A stretch of DNA of 64,000 nucleotides from Serinicoccus chungangensis (GTDB lineage: Bacteria; Actinomycetota; Actinomycetes; Actinomycetales; Dermatophilaceae): NCBI RefSeq assembly GCF_001483745.1, contig NZ_LQBL01000028.1, forward strand, positions 600,379 through 664,378. The letters run 5' to 3'. Positions 26,108-35,932 of the stretch are shown piece after piece. Below the pieces are notes generated by a model. It saw nothing but the letters and a program-made list of their open reading frames with translations. It made no database searches and was not told where the DNA came from. The position numbers were made by a program, and so were the translations under genes. Position 1 is the stretch's first letter. Every line of letters starts with the position of its first letter.

Positions 26108-27277
26108 TCAGCCGCGCAGCAGCTGGCGCGCCATGACGACCCGCTGGATCTGGTTGGTCCCCTCGTAGATCTGGGTGATCTTGGCGTCCCGCATCATCCG
26201 CTCCACCGGGAAGTCCCGCGTGTAGCCGTACCCGCCGAGCAGCTGCACCGCGTCCGTGGTGATCTCCATGGCGACGTCGGACGCGAAGCACTTGGCCGCC
26301 GCCCCGAAGAACGGCAGGTCGTCGTCGCCGCGCTCGGACTTGCTCGCGGCGACGTAGACCATCTGCCGGGCCGCCTCGAGCTTCATCCCCATGTCGGCGA
26401 GCATGAACTGCACGCCCTGGAAGTCGGCGACGGACCGGCCGAACTGCTGGCGCTCCTTGACGTAGCCGAGGGCGAAGTCCAGCGCCCCCTGGGCGATGCC
26501 GACGGCCTGCGCGCCGATGGTGACCCGGGTGTGGTCGAGGGTGCGCAGGGCGATCTTGAGGCCCTCCCCCAGGCCGCCCACCATGCGGTCGGCCGGGATC
26601 CGGCACCCGTCGAAGAGCAGCTCCCGGGTGGGGCTGCCCTTGATGCCGAGCTTCTTCTCCGGCGCCCCGAAGGTGAACCCCTCGTCCCCCTTCTCCACGA
26701 CGAACGCGGTGACGTTGCGCCCGCGGGGACCGTCGGGGTCGGTGACGGCCATGACCGTGTAGTACTCGCTGACCCCCGCGTTGGTGATCCAGGACTTCTG
26801 CCCGGTGAGGACGAAGTCGTCGCCGTCGGCGACCGCCTTGCAGGTCATCCCGGCCGTGTCCGACCCTGCTCCGGCCTCGGAGAGCCCGTAGGAGAACATC
26901 GCCCGGCCCGAGGCCACCTCCGGCAGGTAGCGGGACTTGACCTCCTCGCTGGCGGCGAGGACGAGCGGCATCGTGCCGAGCTTGTTCACCGCCGGGATGA
27001 GCGAGCTGCTCGCGCAGGCCCGGGCGACCTCCTCGATGACGATGCAGGTGGCCAGCGCGTCGGCGCCGACCCCGTCGTACTCCTCGGCGATGTGCGGGGC
27101 GTGGAAGTCGGTGGCCACGAGCGCCCTCAGCGCCTCGTCGGGGAAGCGCCCCTCCTCGTCGACGGCGGCGGCGTGCGGCGCGATCTGCTCGTCCGCCACC
27201 TCGCGGACCGCCTCGCGCAGGGCCTCGTGATCCTCGTTGATCCGGAACAGGTCGAACTCGCTCGTGCTCATGCCCAT
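26108..27277 (-). CDS. Acyl-CoA dehydrogenase
   Basis: 389-residue flavoprotein of the short/medium-chain type, oxidising acyl-CoA to enoyl-CoA. Seen: [20 protein letters not shown] and SWITNAG (FAD/substrate loops), [39 protein letters not shown], and catalytic Glu in [18 protein letters not shown] 27277 is chosen because TACGCT lies 6 nt upstream; a second ATG 6 bp inside is possible. Convergent with the kinase gene, 13 bp apart. The exact acyl chain is not deducible. Confidence 0.93.
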   Translation of the reverse strand: MGMSTSEFDLFRINEDHEALREAVREVADEQIAPHAAAVDEEGRFPDEALRALVATDFHAPHIAEEYDGVGADALATCIVIEEVARACASSSLIPAVNKLGTMPLVLAASEEVKSRYLPEVASGRAMFSYGLSEAGAGSDTAGMTCKAVADGDDFVLTGQKSWITNAGVSEYYTVMAVTDPDGPRGRNVTAFVVEKGDEGFTFGAPEKKLGIKGSPTRELLFDGCRIPADRMVGGLGEGLKIALRTLDHTRVTIGAQAVGIAQGALDFALGYVKERQQFGRSVADFQGVQFMLADMGMKLEAARQMVYVAASKSERGDDDLPFFGAAAKCFASDVAMEITTDAVQLLGGYGYTRDFPVERMMRDAKITQIYEGTNQIQRVVMARQLLRG

Positions 27278-27283
27278 GGGGGC

Positions 27284-27289
27284 AGCGTA
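27284..27289 (-). promoter_or_regulatory. -10 box of the acyl-CoA dehydrogenase gene (TACGCT)
   Basis: TACGCT ends 6 nt before ATG 27277. Confidence 0.55.
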
Positions 27290-27320
27290 CCGGCCCACGG
27301 AGCAGAGCCTGACGCGCGCG

Positions 27321-28334
27321 TCAGCCGCCCAGAGCGGGGATGACCTCGCTCTCGAAGAGCTCGATGCCGGAGGTGTCGAAGGCCGCCTCGGGGAAGTAGG
27401 TCATGCCGAGCCGCTCCAGACCCTGCAGCGTCTCGGCGACCTGCTCGGGGGTGCCGACGAGCGGCTGGGTCCGCAGGCTCTCGGCCTGGCCGCGGGCCGC
27501 CTCCTCCGAGAGCCCGGCGCGCCGGTAGCGCTCGCTGACGTCGGCGAGCCGCTGCTCCACCTCACCGGCGTCCCGGCCGATGACGACGTTGTAGTTGGCG
27601 CTGCGGACGATCTCTCCGGGGTCGCGGCCCACCGCGGCGCAGTGCTCGGCCAGCACCGCCGACTTGTGCTCGAACCCCTCCGGGCTGCCGTCGAAGTTGG
27701 TGGCGTCGGCATACTCCGCGGCGATGCGCAGCGTCTTGCGCTCCCCGCCCCCGGCCACCCACACCGGTATGCCGTTGCGCGGGCTGCCGCCGAACCCCTC
27801 GGTGCTGCCCTGCAGGGGTCGGGGGAAGCACATCGCCCCGTCGACCTGGTAGTGCTCGCCGGCCAGCGTCGCCGTGCCGGTGGTCCACATCTGCCGGAAG
27901 ACGTCGACACCCTCACGCAGCCGCGCCAGCCGGTCGCCCGCGCCGGGGAAGCCGTAGCCGTAGGCGCGCCACTCGTGCTCGTACCAGCCCGCCCCGATGC
28001 CCATGTCCACCCGGCCACCCGAGATGACGTCCACGGTGGCGGCGACCTTGGCGAGGTAGGTCGGTTCGCGGTAGCTCATGCAGGTGCACATCTGCCCCAG
28101 CCGCACGCGGCCGGTGGTCGCGGCCAGCGCGGCCATGAGGGTCCAGGCCTCGTGGCAGGCCTCCTCGCTCGGCTCGGGCACGGTGTGCATGTGGTCGTAG
28201 ACCCACACCGACGTCCAGCCCTCCTCGGCGTCGGCGTGCCGGGCCACGTCGAGCATGGCCCCCCACTGCTGCTGCGGGGGGATGCCGACGAGGTCCATCC
28301 GCCAGCCCTGGGGCACGAAGAGTCCGAAGCGCAT
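27321..28334 (-). CDS. LLM class F420-dependent oxidoreductase
   Basis: 337-residue luciferase-like TIM-barrel protein: [18 protein letters not shown] start, [39 protein letters not shown], and [23 protein letters not shown]. These match the F420-using branch rather than FMN luciferases, consistent with fbiA/fbiB in the window. Substrate unknown. ATG 28334 is 6 nt after TAGGGT. It lies between purE and the acyl-CoA dehydrogenase gene on the same strand but appears separately transcribed. Confidence 0.85.
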   Translation of the reverse strand: MRFGLFVPQGWRMDLVGIPPQQQWGAMLDVARHADAEEGWTSVWVYDHMHTVPEPSEEACHEAWTLMAALAATTGRVRLGQMCTCMSYREPTYLAKVAATVDVISGGRVDMGIGAGWYEHEWRAYGYGFPGAGDRLARLREGVDVFRQMWTTGTATLAGEHYQVDGAMCFPRPLQGSTEGFGGSPRNGIPVWVAGGGERKTLRIAAEYADATNFDGSPEGFEHKSAVLAEHCAAVGRDPGEIVRSANYNVVIGRDAGEVEQRLADVSERYRRAGLSEEAARGQAESLRTQPLVGTPEQVAETLQGLERLGMTYFPEAAFDTSGIELFESEVIPALGG

Positions 28335-28340
28335 GGCCCG

Positions 28341-28346
28341 ACCCTA
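28341..28346 (-). promoter_or_regulatory. -10 box of the LLM oxidoreductase gene (TAGGGT)
   Basis: TAGGGT ends 6 nt before ATG 28334 and lies 8 bp downstream of the purE stop. Confidence 0.55.
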
Positions 28347-28354
28347 CGCCGCGC

Positions 28355-28900
28355 TCAGTCCACCGGCGGCCCGACCCGACGGGCGCGCAGCCGCTCGCCC
28401 TTGGCGTGCGCCTGGTCCCGCAGGTCGTCGGCGAAGACCGCCAGCCGCTCGCGCAGCCGCTGCGCCCGCTCGCCCTCGCCGGCCGCCAGGGTGCGCACCG
28501 CCAGCAGACCGGCGTTGCGGGCACCCGCCACCGACACGGTGGCCACGGGGATCCCGGCCGGCATCTGCACGATCGAGAGCAGGGAGTCCAGGCCGTCCAG
28601 GTGCTTCAGCGGCACCGGGACCCCGATGACCGGGAGGACGGTGACCGACGCGAGCATCCCGGGCAGGTGGGCGGCCCCACCGGCGCCGGCGACGATGACC
28701 CGCAGCCCACGGTCGGCGGCGGTGCGCCCGTAGTCGATCATCTCGGTCGGCATGCGGTGCGCCGAGACGACGTCGGCCTCGAAGGGCACCTCGAACTCCT
28801 CGAGCGCCTGCGCCGCGGCCTCCATCACCGGCCAGTCGCTGTCGCTGCCCATGACCAGGCCGACGAGGGGCTGCGCGGGGTGGGGAGCCTCGCTGCTCAC
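28355..28900 (-). CDS. purE: 5-(carboxyamino)imidazole ribonucleotide mutase
   Basis: 181-residue class I PurE converting N5-CAIR to CAIR in purine synthesis. Seen: [13 protein letters not shown] (phosphate loop), [15 protein letters not shown] (catalytic His), [15 protein letters not shown], and PVIGVPV. GTG 28900 overlaps the purK stop (GTGA), and the alternative long upstream frame is non-coding. A charged C-terminal extension follows the core. Confidence 0.96.
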   Translation of the reverse strand: MSSEAPHPAQPLVGLVMGSDSDWPVMEAAAQALEEFEVPFEADVVSAHRMPTEMIDYGRTAADRGLRVIVAGAGGAAHLPGMLASVTVLPVIGVPVPLKHLDGLDSLLSIVQMPAGIPVATVSVAGARNAGLLAVRTLAAGEGERAQRLRERLAVFADDLRDQAHAKGERLRARRVGPPVD

Positions 28901-30114
28901 TCCGTCACCACCCCCTGCAGGTAGTCGGCGGCGTGCCGGCTGCGCCCGCGCAGCTCCTCGAGCGAGACCAGGTCTCCCGGCTCGCCGCCGTAGACGGTGA
29001 CGTGCCCGAGCTTGCGCCCCGGTCGCACCCCCTTGCCGTAGAGGTGCACCTTGAGCCCGGGGTCGCGGGCCAGCAGGTGGCGGTAGGTGGCGTAGAGCTC
29101 GGGGTAGTCCCCGCCCAGGACGTTGGCCGAGGCCGTCCACGGCGCCCGGGCGGAGGGGTCGCCCAGCGGGAGGTCCAGCACCGCCCGCAGGTGCTGCTCG
29201 AACTGGCTGGTGACCGAGCCGTCGATGCTCCAGTGCCCGCTGTTGTGCGGCCGCATCGCCAGCTCGTTGACGAGGTATGCCGGGGCGCCGGTCCCGGTGT
29301 CGCGCACCTCGAACGCCTCCACCGCCATGACGCCGGTGACGTCCAGCTCCCCGGCGAGGCGCAGCGCGCCCTCGGTGAGGGCCGCGGCCAGGTCCGGGTC
29401 GAGGGAGGGCGCCGGGGCGAGGACCTCGGTGTTGATCCCGCCCTCCTGCACGGTCTCCACGACGGGCCAGGCCGCAGCCTGGCCCGAGGGGCTGCGGCCC
29501 ACCATGATCGACAGCTCGCGGGAGAAGTCCACGGCCTCCTCCAGCAGGATGCCGTCGGCCAGCCCGCCGTGCCCCACGCCCTCGAGCCACCCGTCGAGAT
29601 CGGCGAGCGCGCGGCAGACCAGCACCCCCTTGCCGTCGTAACCGCCGCGCGGCGCCTTGGCGACCAGCGGCCATCCCACCCGGGCGGCGAACTCCTCGAC
29701 GTCGGCGGCGGTCCGGGCCTGCGCCCAGCGGGGGCACGGCAGCCCCAGGTCGGTGAGCCGCCGCCGCATGGCGAGCTTGTCCTGCGCGAAGACGAGGGCC
29801 TGCGGGCTGGGATGGAGGCTCACCCCGGCGTCCTGCAGCGCCAGGAGCACCTCCTGGGGCACGTGCTCGTGGTCGAAGGTCACCACGTCGCACCCCCGGG
29901 CGAAGGCCAGCACGGCCTCGGTGTCGGTGTGCTCCCCGACCGGGCTGTGCGGCACCACGAGGGCCGCGCTGGAGGTCGGGCTCTCGGCGAGCACGGACAG
30001 GGTGAGGGCGAGGTTGGTCGCGGGCGGCTGGCACATGCGGGCGAGCTGTCCCCCGCCGATGATGCCCACCACCGGGAAGCCGCCCTCGGCACGGACGGGG
30101 CTGGGAGAGGTCAC
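28897..30114 (-). CDS. purK: 5-(carboxyamino)imidazole ribonucleotide synthase
   Basis: 405-residue ATP-grasp enzyme making N5-CAIR from AIR, bicarbonate and ATP; acts just before PurE, to which it is coupled by a 4-bp overlap. Seen: [14 protein letters not shown] near the start, [58 protein letters not shown] 30114 lies 6 nt after TAGGCT. Divergent from gtrA across 41 bp, as in M. tuberculosis. Confidence 0.96.
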   Translation of the reverse strand: MTSPSPVRAEGGFPVVGIIGGGQLARMCQPPATNLALTLSVLAESPTSSAALVVPHSPVGEHTDTEAVLAFARGCDVVTFDHEHVPQEVLLALQDAGVSLHPSPQALVFAQDKLAMRRRLTDLGLPCPRWAQARTAADVEEFAARVGWPLVAKAPRGGYDGKGVLVCRALADLDGWLEGVGHGGLADGILLEEAVDFSRELSIMVGRSPSGQAAAWPVVETVQEGGINTEVLAPAPSLDPDLAAALTEGALRLAGELDVTGVMAVEAFEVRDTGTGAPAYLVNELAMRPHNSGHWSIDGSVTSQFEQHLRAVLDLPLGDPSARAPWTASANVLGGDYPELYATYRHLLARDPGLKVHLYGKGVRPGRKLGHVTVYGGEPGDLVSLEELRGRSRHAADYLQGVVTE

Positions 30115-30120
30115 GCGGTC

Positions 30121-30126
30121 AGCCTA
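30121..30126 (-). promoter_or_regulatory. -10 box of purKE (TAGGCT)
   Basis: TAGGCT ends 6 nt before the purK GTG; faces the gtrA -10 box 15 bp away. Confidence 0.6.
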
Positions 30127-30141
30127 CCCAGCCGCTCCACC

Positions 30142-30147
30142 TAGACT
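30142..30147 (+). promoter_or_regulatory. -10 box of the gtrA-like gene (TAGACT)
   Basis: TAGACT ends 8 nt before GTG 30156; divergent from the purK box in a 41-bp intergenic space, so the two polymerases would compete. Confidence 0.5.
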
Positions 30148-30155
30148 GCCGCCCC

Positions 30156-30677
30156 GTGATCCCCTCTGCCGCCTCCGGGCTCGTGGCGCGTGCGCGCGCG
30201 ACCTACCGGGTCCTCGTGGCCGAGCTCGCGAAGTTCGGGACCGTGGGGGCCGTGGCCTTTGTGCTCGACACGGCGCTCTACAACGTGCTCGTCTTCGGGG
30301 TGCCGGGCCTGGGCGAGGGCCCCATGTCCACCACGCCGCTGTGGGCCAAGGTGGTCGCGACGAGCGTGGCGACGGTCTTCTCCTGGGTCGGCAACCGGTG
30401 GTGGACCTTCCGCCACCGGCGCAGCGAGCCGGTGGCGCACGAGTTCGCCCTCTTCGTCCTCTTCAACGCGGTCGGTCTCCTCGTGGCGGTGGCGTGCCTG
30501 GGCTTCTCCCGCTACGTGCTCGGGCTGGACAGCCAGCTGGCCGACAACGTCTCGGGCAACGGCGTGGGGCTGGTGCTGGGCACGATGTTCCGGTTCTGGG
30601 CCTACCGCACCTTCGTCTTCCGCGGCGAGCTGGAGCTCGACGCGACCGGTCAGGGCGTGACCGCCAGGGGCAGGTAG
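30156..30677 (+). CDS. GtrA-like four-helix membrane protein
   Basis: 173 residues with four membrane segments: KFGTVGAVAFVLDTALYNVLVF, KVVATSVATVFSWVGNRWWTF, FALFVLFNAVGLLVAVACLGF, and GLVLGTMFRFWAYRTFVF. The NRWWTFRHR and FRFWAYRTFVF motifs mark the GtrA family, which is linked to flipping or handing on of polyprenyl-phosphate sugars. The location next to purK mirrors Rv3277. The 3' end overlaps the convergent histidine kinase gene by 28 bp. Confidence 0.9.
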   Translation: MIPSAASGLVARARATYRVLVAELAKFGTVGAVAFVLDTALYNVLVFGVPGLGEGPMSTTPLWAKVVATSVATVFSWVGNRWWTFRHRRSEPVAHEFALFVLFNAVGLLVAVACLGFSRYVLGLDSQLADNVSGNGVGLVLGTMFRFWAYRTFVFRGELELDATGQGVTARGR

Positions 30678-31714
30678 CAGGCGAAGGTCGGCGGGAAGGC
30701 GCGGGTCAGCTCGAGCCGGCCGCCGATCGACTCGGCCGTCTCCCGCGCCACGGCGAGCCCCAGACCGGTCCCCTGGCCGCTCGTCGTGCCGCGGTCGAAG
30801 ATGGTCCGGGCCAGGTCGCGCGGGATGCCCGGGCCCTGGTCGGAGACGGTGAACACCGCCGAGGGCCCCGACCGCGCGACGTGCACCCGCACGTCACCGC
30901 GCCCGTGCACCAGCGAGTTCTCCACGAGCGTGTTGAGCACCTGCGAGAGGACCGAGGCGCTCGCCTCGACGATGACCCCCCGCTCGCAGGTGAGCTCGAT
31001 CGAGCGCCCCCGCTCCTCGAAGGCCGGCGTCCACTCCTCGTCCAGGCCGGCGAGCACCGCGTCCGCGGCGCTCACCGCGCCACCGCTGGCGTGCCCCGCC
31101 CGGGTGCGCTGGAGCAGCTCGTCGACCACCCCGGTCAGCCGCTCCACCTGGCTGATGGCGATCTCCGCCTCGGCCCGGGCCACGGACGCGTCGTCGGACT
31201 GGGCGATCTCCTCCAGCCGCAGCAGCAGCGCGGCCAGCGGCGTGCGCAGCTGGTGCGAGGCGTCCGCCGCGAAGGACCGCTCGAAGACGAGCGCCCGGGC
31301 GAAGGTGTGGTGGTGCCGGTCGACCTCGCGAGCCACCGCGTCGATCTCGGCGATCCCGGAGCGGAACGGCTCCTGCTCCACGAGCCGACCGGGACGGGTC
31401 TGCGGGTCCAGCACGAACCCGCCCGAGGCCAGCTCGTCGGTGCGGTGGGCCAGCTGGCGCAGGGGTCGGGCGGTGGACTCCGCGGCGCGGTCCGCCCACG
31501 AGCGGGCGGCCGGGACGGCGATCGCCAGGATCACCGCGCCGGTGAGGACCAGCGTGCCGAGCAGCCACCAGTCGGGCATCTCCCCGCTGCCGGTCTGCCA
31601 GCGGGTGGTCTGCGCCTCCCGCAGCAACCAGGCGATGAGCGCACCGAAGAGGAGGGAGACCCCGACCACGGTCAGCACGATGCGGACCGCCAGGTCGCGC
31701 AGCACCTTCCGCAC
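30650..31714 (-). CDS. Sensor histidine kinase with minimal sensor loop
   Basis: 354 residues. Two membrane helices (about 10-32 and 49-70) enclose only about 17 external residues, so the signal is probably sensed in the membrane. HAMP-like linker about 71-125, phosphorylated His in FAADASHQLRTPLAALL, then N box LNTLVENSLVHG, G1 DQGPGIP and G2 GTGLGLAVA. It starts 5 bp after its response regulator stop. Target and stimulus unknown. Confidence 0.9.
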   Translation of the reverse strand: MRKVLRDLAVRIVLTVVGVSLLFGALIAWLLREAQTTRWQTGSGEMPDWWLLGTLVLTGAVILAIAVPAARSWADRAAESTARPLRQLAHRTDELASGGFVLDPQTRPGRLVEQEPFRSGIAEIDAVAREVDRHHHTFARALVFERSFAADASHQLRTPLAALLLRLEEIAQSDDASVARAEAEIAISQVERLTGVVDELLQRTRAGHASGGAVSAADAVLAGLDEEWTPAFEERGRSIELTCERGVIVEASASVLSQVLNTLVENSLVHGRGDVRVHVARSGPSAVFTVSDQGPGIPRDLARTIFDRGTTSGQGTGLGLAVARETAESIGGRLELTRAFPPTFACYLPLAVTP

Positions 31715-31719
31715 GGCGC

Positions 31720-32424
31720 TCAGTCCACGGCGTCGGCGTCGGCGCCGTCGGGGTCGTTCTGGAAGCGGAAGCCCACGCCGCGGACCGTGACGATGTGCCG
31801 CGGGTCGTGGGCGTCGTCCCCGATCTTGCGGCGCAGCACGGAGACGTGCATGTCGAGGGTCTTGGTCGACCCGAACCAGGTGTCCCAGACCTCGCGCATG
31901 AGCACCTCGCGCGACACGACCCGACCCTCCTCGCGCATGAGGACCCGCAGCAGGTCGAACTCCTTGGTCGTGAGGCGGACCTCGCGGTCGTGGAGGAAGA
32001 CCCGGCGGGCCTCGATGTCCATCCGCAGCGCGGTACCCCCGGGCGTCTGGCTCGAGGTCGGCCCCCGGCGCAGGAGCGCCCGCACCCGGGCGAGGAGCTC
32101 ACCGAGGCGGAACGGCTTGGTGACGTAGTCGTCGGCGCCGGCGTCCAGGCCGACGACGGTGTCCACCTCCTCGCTGCGGGCGGTGAGCATGAGGACCGGC
32201 ATCCGCACCCCGGAGTCGCGCAGGGAACGGCATACCTCGACCCCGTCGAGCTGCGGCAGCCCGAGGTCGAGCACGAGGAGGTCGTGCGCGACGTCCCCGG
32301 TCGCCTCGGCCAGCGCCGAGCGGCCGTTGGCCGCGACGGTCACCTCGTAGCCCTCGCGCCGCAGCGCTCGGGCGAGCGGCTCCGAGATCGTCGGGTCGTC
32401 CTCGGCGAGCAGCACCCTGGTCAC
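31720..32424 (-). CDS. OmpR-family response regulator
   Basis: 234 residues: receiver (about 1-118) with LLAEDDPTISEP, phospho-acceptor Asp in LLVLDLGLPQLDG, VLMLTARSEE and VTKPFRLGEL, then a winged-helix effector with EFDLLRVLMREEGRVVSREVLMREVW and RHIVTVRGVGFRF. GTG 32424 has GGAGGGA 7 nt upstream, so it is one of the leadered genes. Val-Cys is coded GTA-TGC, making a copy of the dispersed GGTATGCC motif, exactly as in mtrA. Confidence 0.92.
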   Translation of the reverse strand: MTRVLLAEDDPTISEPLARALRREGYEVTVAANGRSALAEATGDVAHDLLVLDLGLPQLDGVEVCRSLRDSGVRMPVLMLTARSEEVDTVVGLDAGADDYVTKPFRLGELLARVRALLRRGPTSSQTPGGTALRMDIEARRVFLHDREVRLTTKEFDLLRVLMREEGRVVSREVLMREVWDTWFGSTKTLDMHVSVLRRKIGDDAHDPRHIVTVRGVGFRFQNDPDGADADAVD

Positions 32425-32467
32425 GTCGTCTCCCTCCGCGTGGCTGGTTGACAGTATGCGCTTCCGG

Positions 32468-33286
32468 TCATCGTCCGGGCCACTGCGGCCTGCGCTTCTC
32501 GGCGAAGGCGGCCACGCCCTCGGCCCGGTCGCGGCTGAACGCGGTGGCCCGCCAGGCGCCGTCCTCGATCTCCAGGCCGGCGGCCAGGTCGGTCCCCATC
32601 CCCATCCGCATGGCCCGTTTGGCGTTGCGCACGGCGACCGGGGAGTTGGCCGCGATGGTCGCCGCCAGCTCCAGGGCCCGGTCGCGTGCGGACCCCGCCT
32701 CGACCAGCTCGTCGACGACCCCGAGGTCGCGACCCTCCTGCGCGCCGAGCCGGCGCCCCGTGAAGATCATCGAGGCCGCCCGCGACCACCCCACCCGCCG
32801 GGTGAGCAGCTGGGTGCCCCCGCCCCCGGGGATGACGCCCACCCCGACCTCCGGCAGCGCCAGGGTCGCCCCCGCCCCGGCGACGAGGAGGTCGCAGGAG
32901 AGCGCGAGCTCCAGCCCGCCGCCCAGGGCATACCCCTCCACCGCGGCCACGGCCGGCACCGGCAGGTCGAGGACGCCGCGGTAGGCGAGCTTGGACACGA
33001 GTCGGTGGTCCATCATCTGCGCGTCGGTGAAGCCGTTGCGCTCCTTGAGGTCCGCGCCCACGCAGAAGGCCCGGTCGTGGGCGCTGGTGAGGACCACGGC
33101 ACGCACGGTCGGGTCGGCGGCCAGGGTCGCGGTCGTCGCGGTGATCTCCTGCGCGAAGGCCGTGGAGATGGCGTTCATGGCCTCGGGGCGGTCGAGGGTC
33201 AGCTCGACCACGGACCCGGGCTCACCTCCCGCCCCCTCGTCCGCGGAGGGGTGCCGGGTCACCTGAAGCATCGTCGGTGCGTCCAT
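32468..33286 (-). CDS. Enoyl-CoA hydratase/isomerase family protein
   Basis: 272-residue crotonase-fold protein: LDRPEAMNAIST, FCVGADLKER (oxyanion hole), VAAVEGYALGGGLELALSCDL, and PEVGVGVIPGGGGTQLL carrying catalytic-type residues. Probably acts in fatty-acid or branched-chain acyl-CoA breakdown. ATG 33286 lies 6 nt after TAGCCT, and that box begins with the TAG stop of birA. Confidence 0.9.
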   Translation of the reverse strand: MDAPTMLQVTRHPSADEGAGGEPGSVVELTLDRPEAMNAISTAFAQEITATTATLAADPTVRAVVLTSAHDRAFCVGADLKERNGFTDAQMMDHRLVSKLAYRGVLDLPVPAVAAVEGYALGGGLELALSCDLLVAGAGATLALPEVGVGVIPGGGGTQLLTRRVGWSRAASMIFTGRRLGAQEGRDLGVVDELVEAGSARDRALELAATIAANSPVAVRNAKRAMRMGMGTDLAAGLEIEDGAWRATAFSRDRAEGVAAFAEKRRPQWPGR

Positions 33287-33292
33287 GCGGTG

Positions 33293-33298
33293 AGGCTA
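33293..33298 (-). promoter_or_regulatory. -10 box of the enoyl-CoA hydratase gene (TAGCCT), fused to the birA stop codon
   Basis: TAGCCT ends 6 nt before ATG 33286; its first three bases are the birA TAG stop. Confidence 0.6.
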
Positions 33299-34048
33299 CT
33301 GGTCGCGCAGGTGCTCGACGTCGCCGGCGTGGTGCACCCCGACCGCGCCGCCCCGCCCGCGCACCACGAGCGCCCCGCCCTCGTCCAGCCCGACCGCCTC
33401 CCCGCTGACCCTGGACCCGTCCGGCCGGTGCACGACGACCGCGCGCCCGAGGGTCGCGCACCGGGCGAGGTATGCCGTGCGCACGGGCCCTGCGCTGCCG
33501 CGCGCCAGGGCCGCGTGCAGCTCCCGGAGCCGGCGCAGGTAGTCCTCGAGGAAGAGCTCGCGCGCGCCGTCCGGGAGCGGGGCCCCGCCCCGGGCGAGGC
33601 GCCACGAGGTGGCCGTCGGCACCGGCAGCTGGTCGCGGTCGTGGTCGACGTTCACCCCGACGCCGACGACGAGCGCCCCGGTGTCCGCCCCCTGCACCAG
33701 CACCCCGCAGAGCTTGCCCGGGGCCGGCCCGTCCTCGAGCAGCACGTCGTTGGGCCACTTGAGGACGGCGCGCACCGGCCAGCGGCTCGCCTCGAGCGCG
33801 TCCAGGACCGCCACGCCCGCGGCCAGCGGCAGCCAGCCCACCACCGGCGCCGGGACGGGCGGCAGGACGGCGCTCACCGCCAGGCAGGTCCCGGGCGGCG
33901 AGGACCAGGCGCGGCCGCGTCGGCCCTGCCCCGCGCTCTGGTGGTCGGCGACGACCACGCGACCGGGGCGTGGGTCGGTGAGCGCCTCGACGTTGGTCGA
34001 GCCGAGGCTCTCGTGGCGCTCCGGCGTGGCCCAGCACAGTCGGGTCAT
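33296..34048 (-). CDS. birA: Biotin-[acyl-CoA carboxylase] ligase
   Basis: 250-residue biotin protein ligase without a DNA-binding domain, so it cannot be an E. coli-type repressor. Seen: ESLGSTNVEAL, the biotinyl-AMP loop GQGRRGRAWSSPPG, VLKWPNDVLL, GKLCGVLVQ, and GVGVNVDHD. It biotinylates the carrier domain of acyl-CoA carboxylases, whose beta subunit AccD is encoded divergently 22 bp away. ATG 34048 lies 6 nt after TAGCCT. Confidence 0.95.
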   Translation of the reverse strand: MTRLCWATPERHESLGSTNVEALTDPRPGRVVVADHQSAGQGRRGRAWSSPPGTCLAVSAVLPPVPAPVVGWLPLAAGVAVLDALEASRWPVRAVLKWPNDVLLEDGPAPGKLCGVLVQGADTGALVVGVGVNVDHDRDQLPVPTATSWRLARGGAPLPDGARELFLEDYLRRLRELHAALARGSAGPVRTAYLARCATLGRAVVVHRPDGSRVSGEAVGLDEGGALVVRGRGGAVGVHHAGDVEHLRDQ

Positions 34049-34054
34049 GGTCCA

Positions 34055-34060
34055 AGGCTA
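34055..34060 (-). promoter_or_regulatory. -10 box of birA (TAGCCT)
   Basis: Ends 6 nt before the birA ATG and overlaps the accD -10 box by 2 bp (34059-34060). Confidence 0.6.
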
Positions 34061-34064
34061 AGTT
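34059..34064 (+). promoter_or_regulatory. -10 box of accD (TAAGTT)
   Basis: Ends 6 nt before the accD ATG and shares TA at 34059-34060 with the birA box, so RNA polymerase cannot occupy both promoters at once. Confidence 0.6.
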
Positions 34065-34070
34065 GGGGGC

Positions 34071-35690
34071 ATGACCGACCAGCTCAGCGACGACAGCCAG
34101 GACGCCGAGGGACCGGACCTGCGCACGACCGCCGGGCGGCTCGAGGACTACCGCGCACGGGTGGACCACGCCGTCCACGCCGGGTCCGAGAAGGCCGTCG
34201 AGAAGCAGCACGCCAAGGGCAAGCTCACCGCCCGCGAGCGCATCGACGCGCTGCTGGACGAGGGCAGCTTCACCGAGCTGGACGCGCTGGCGCGGCACCG
34301 CTCGACGGCCTTCGGGCAGGAGCGCAACCGTCCCTACGGCGACGGCGTGGTCACCGGCTACGGCACCGTCGACGGCCGGCCCGTCGCCGTGTTCGCCCAG
34401 GACTTCACCGTCTTCGGCGGCTCCCTCGGCGAGGTCTACGGCGAGAAGATCGTCAAGGTCATGGACCTGGCCATGAAGATCGGGTGCCCGGTCGTGGGCA
34501 TCAACGACTCCGGCGGCGCGCGCATCCAGGAGGGCGTGGTCGCCCTGGGTCTCTACGCCGAGATCTTCAAGCGCAACGTGCACGCCTCCGGGGTCATCCC
34601 GCAGATCTCCCTGGTCATGGGGCCCTGTGCCGGCGGGGCGGTCTACTCCCCCGCCATCACCGACTTCGTCGTCATGGTCGACCAGACCTCGCACATGTTC
34701 ATCACCGGCCCGGACGTCATCAAGACGGTTACCGGCGAGGACGTCACCTTCGAGGAGCTGGGCGGGGCCCGCACCCACAACTCCACCAGCGGCGTGGCCC
34801 ACTACCTCGCCAGCGACGAGGACGACGCCTTCGGCTACGTCAAGGAGCTGCTGGGCTACCTGCCGCAGAACAACCTCGAGGACCCCCCGGTCTACGACGA
34901 GGAGCCGGACGAGGAGGTGGGCGAGACCGACGCCGAGCTCGACGTGCTCATCCCCGACTCCCCCGGCGTCCCCTACGACATCACCGAGGCCGTGCGCGCC
35001 GTGCTGGACGACGGCGACTTCCTCCAGGTGCAGGAGCTGTTCGCGCCCAACATCGTCGTGGGCTTCGGGCGGGTCGAGGGTCGCTCGGTCGGGGTCGTCG
35101 CCAACCAGCCGATGCAGCTGGCCGGCACCCTGGACATCGACGCCTCGGAGAAGGCCGCCCGCTTCGTGCGCACGTGCGACGCGTTCAACATCCCCATCCT
35201 CACCTTCGTGGACGTGCCGGGGTTCCTGCCGGGCACCGACCAGGAGTTCGGGGGCATCATCCGCCGCGGCGCCAAGCTGCTCTACGCCTACGCCGAGGCG
35301 ACCGTCCCGCTGGTCACGGTCATCACCCGCAAGGCCTACGGCGGGGCCTACGACGTCATGGGTTCCAAGCACCTCGGCGCCGACATCAACCTGGCCTGGC
35401 CCACCGCCCAGATCGCCGTCATGGGCGCCCAGGGGGCCGCCAACATCCTCTACCGTCGCGAGCTGGCCCAGGTGCAGTCCGAGGGTGGCGACGTGGAGGC
35501 CGAGCGGGCCCGCCGGATCCGGGAGTACGAGGACACCCTCGCCAACCCCTACGTCGCGGCCGAGCGCGGCTACGTCGACGCGGTCATCGAGCCGTCGCAC
35601 ACCCGCCTCGAGGTGTCCCGCGCCCTGCGCCACCTGCGCACCAAGCGGTCCAACCGGGCACCGCGCAAGCACGGGAACATCCCGCTGTGA
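34071..35690 (+). CDS. accD: Acyl-CoA carboxylase beta (carboxyltransferase) subunit
   Basis: 539-residue carboxyltransferase of the AccD5/propionyl-CoA carboxylase type, moving CO2 from biotin to acyl-CoA. Seen: [28 protein letters not shown]-like [14 protein letters not shown], acyl-CoA oxyanion loop [17 protein letters not shown], and the second-half loop [21 protein letters not shown]. AccE follows with GTGA overlap. Downstream neighbours mirror Rv3280-Rv3282. The biotin carrier subunit is not in the window. Confidence 0.95.
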   Translation: MTDQLSDDSQDAEGPDLRTTAGRLEDYRARVDHAVHAGSEKAVEKQHAKGKLTARERIDALLDEGSFTELDALARHRSTAFGQERNRPYGDGVVTGYGTVDGRPVAVFAQDFTVFGGSLGEVYGEKIVKVMDLAMKIGCPVVGINDSGGARIQEGVVALGLYAEIFKRNVHASGVIPQISLVMGPCAGGAVYSPAITDFVVMVDQTSHMFITGPDVIKTVTGEDVTFEELGGARTHNSTSGVAHYLASDEDDAFGYVKELLGYLPQNNLEDPPVYDEEPDEEVGETDAELDVLIPDSPGVPYDITEAVRAVLDDGDFLQVQELFAPNIVVGFGRVEGRSVGVVANQPMQLAGTLDIDASEKAARFVRTCDAFNIPILTFVDVPGFLPGTDQEFGGIIRRGAKLLYAYAEATVPLVTVITRKAYGGAYDVMGSKHLGADINLAWPTAQIAVMGAQGAANILYRRELAQVQSEGGDVEAERARRIREYEDTLANPYVAAERGYVDAVIEPSHTRLEVSRALRHLRTKRSNRAPRKHGNIPL

Positions 35691-35932
35691 GCGACACGCC
35701 GGGGACCCCGGAGGCGCCGGAGCCCGCGCTGGTGCGGGTGGTGCGCGGCGCCCCGACGCCGGCCCAGCTCGCCGCGCTCACCGTGGTCCTGAGCGCCGCC
35801 GGCGGCAGCGGCGACCCGGCACCGGAGCGTCCCGGCGCCCCCCGCACCCTGTGGACGGCGCGAGCGCGGTTCGCCCGGCCCCGCCCCTCGGTCGGGCCGG
35901 ACGGCTGGCGCGCCTCGGCCCTGCCCCGCTAG
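35687..35932 (+). CDS. accE: Acyl-CoA carboxylase epsilon subunit
   Basis: 81-residue actinobacterial epsilon subunit: [23 protein letters not shown] near the start and [14 protein letters not shown] at the end, the family signature. It stabilises the AccA-AccD complex. GTG 35687 overlaps the accD stop. The TAG stop shares a CTAG with the stop frame of the convergent MOSC remnant. Confidence 0.92.
   Translation: MSDTPGTPEAPEPALVRVVRGAPTPAQLAALTVVLSAAGGSGDPAPERPGAPRTLWTARARFARPRPSVGPDGWRASALPR

Noticed and set aside
32448-32456. TTGACA on the plus strand near the response regulator start
   Set aside because: No -10 element follows at 16-18 bp, and the downstream plus strand has no gene.
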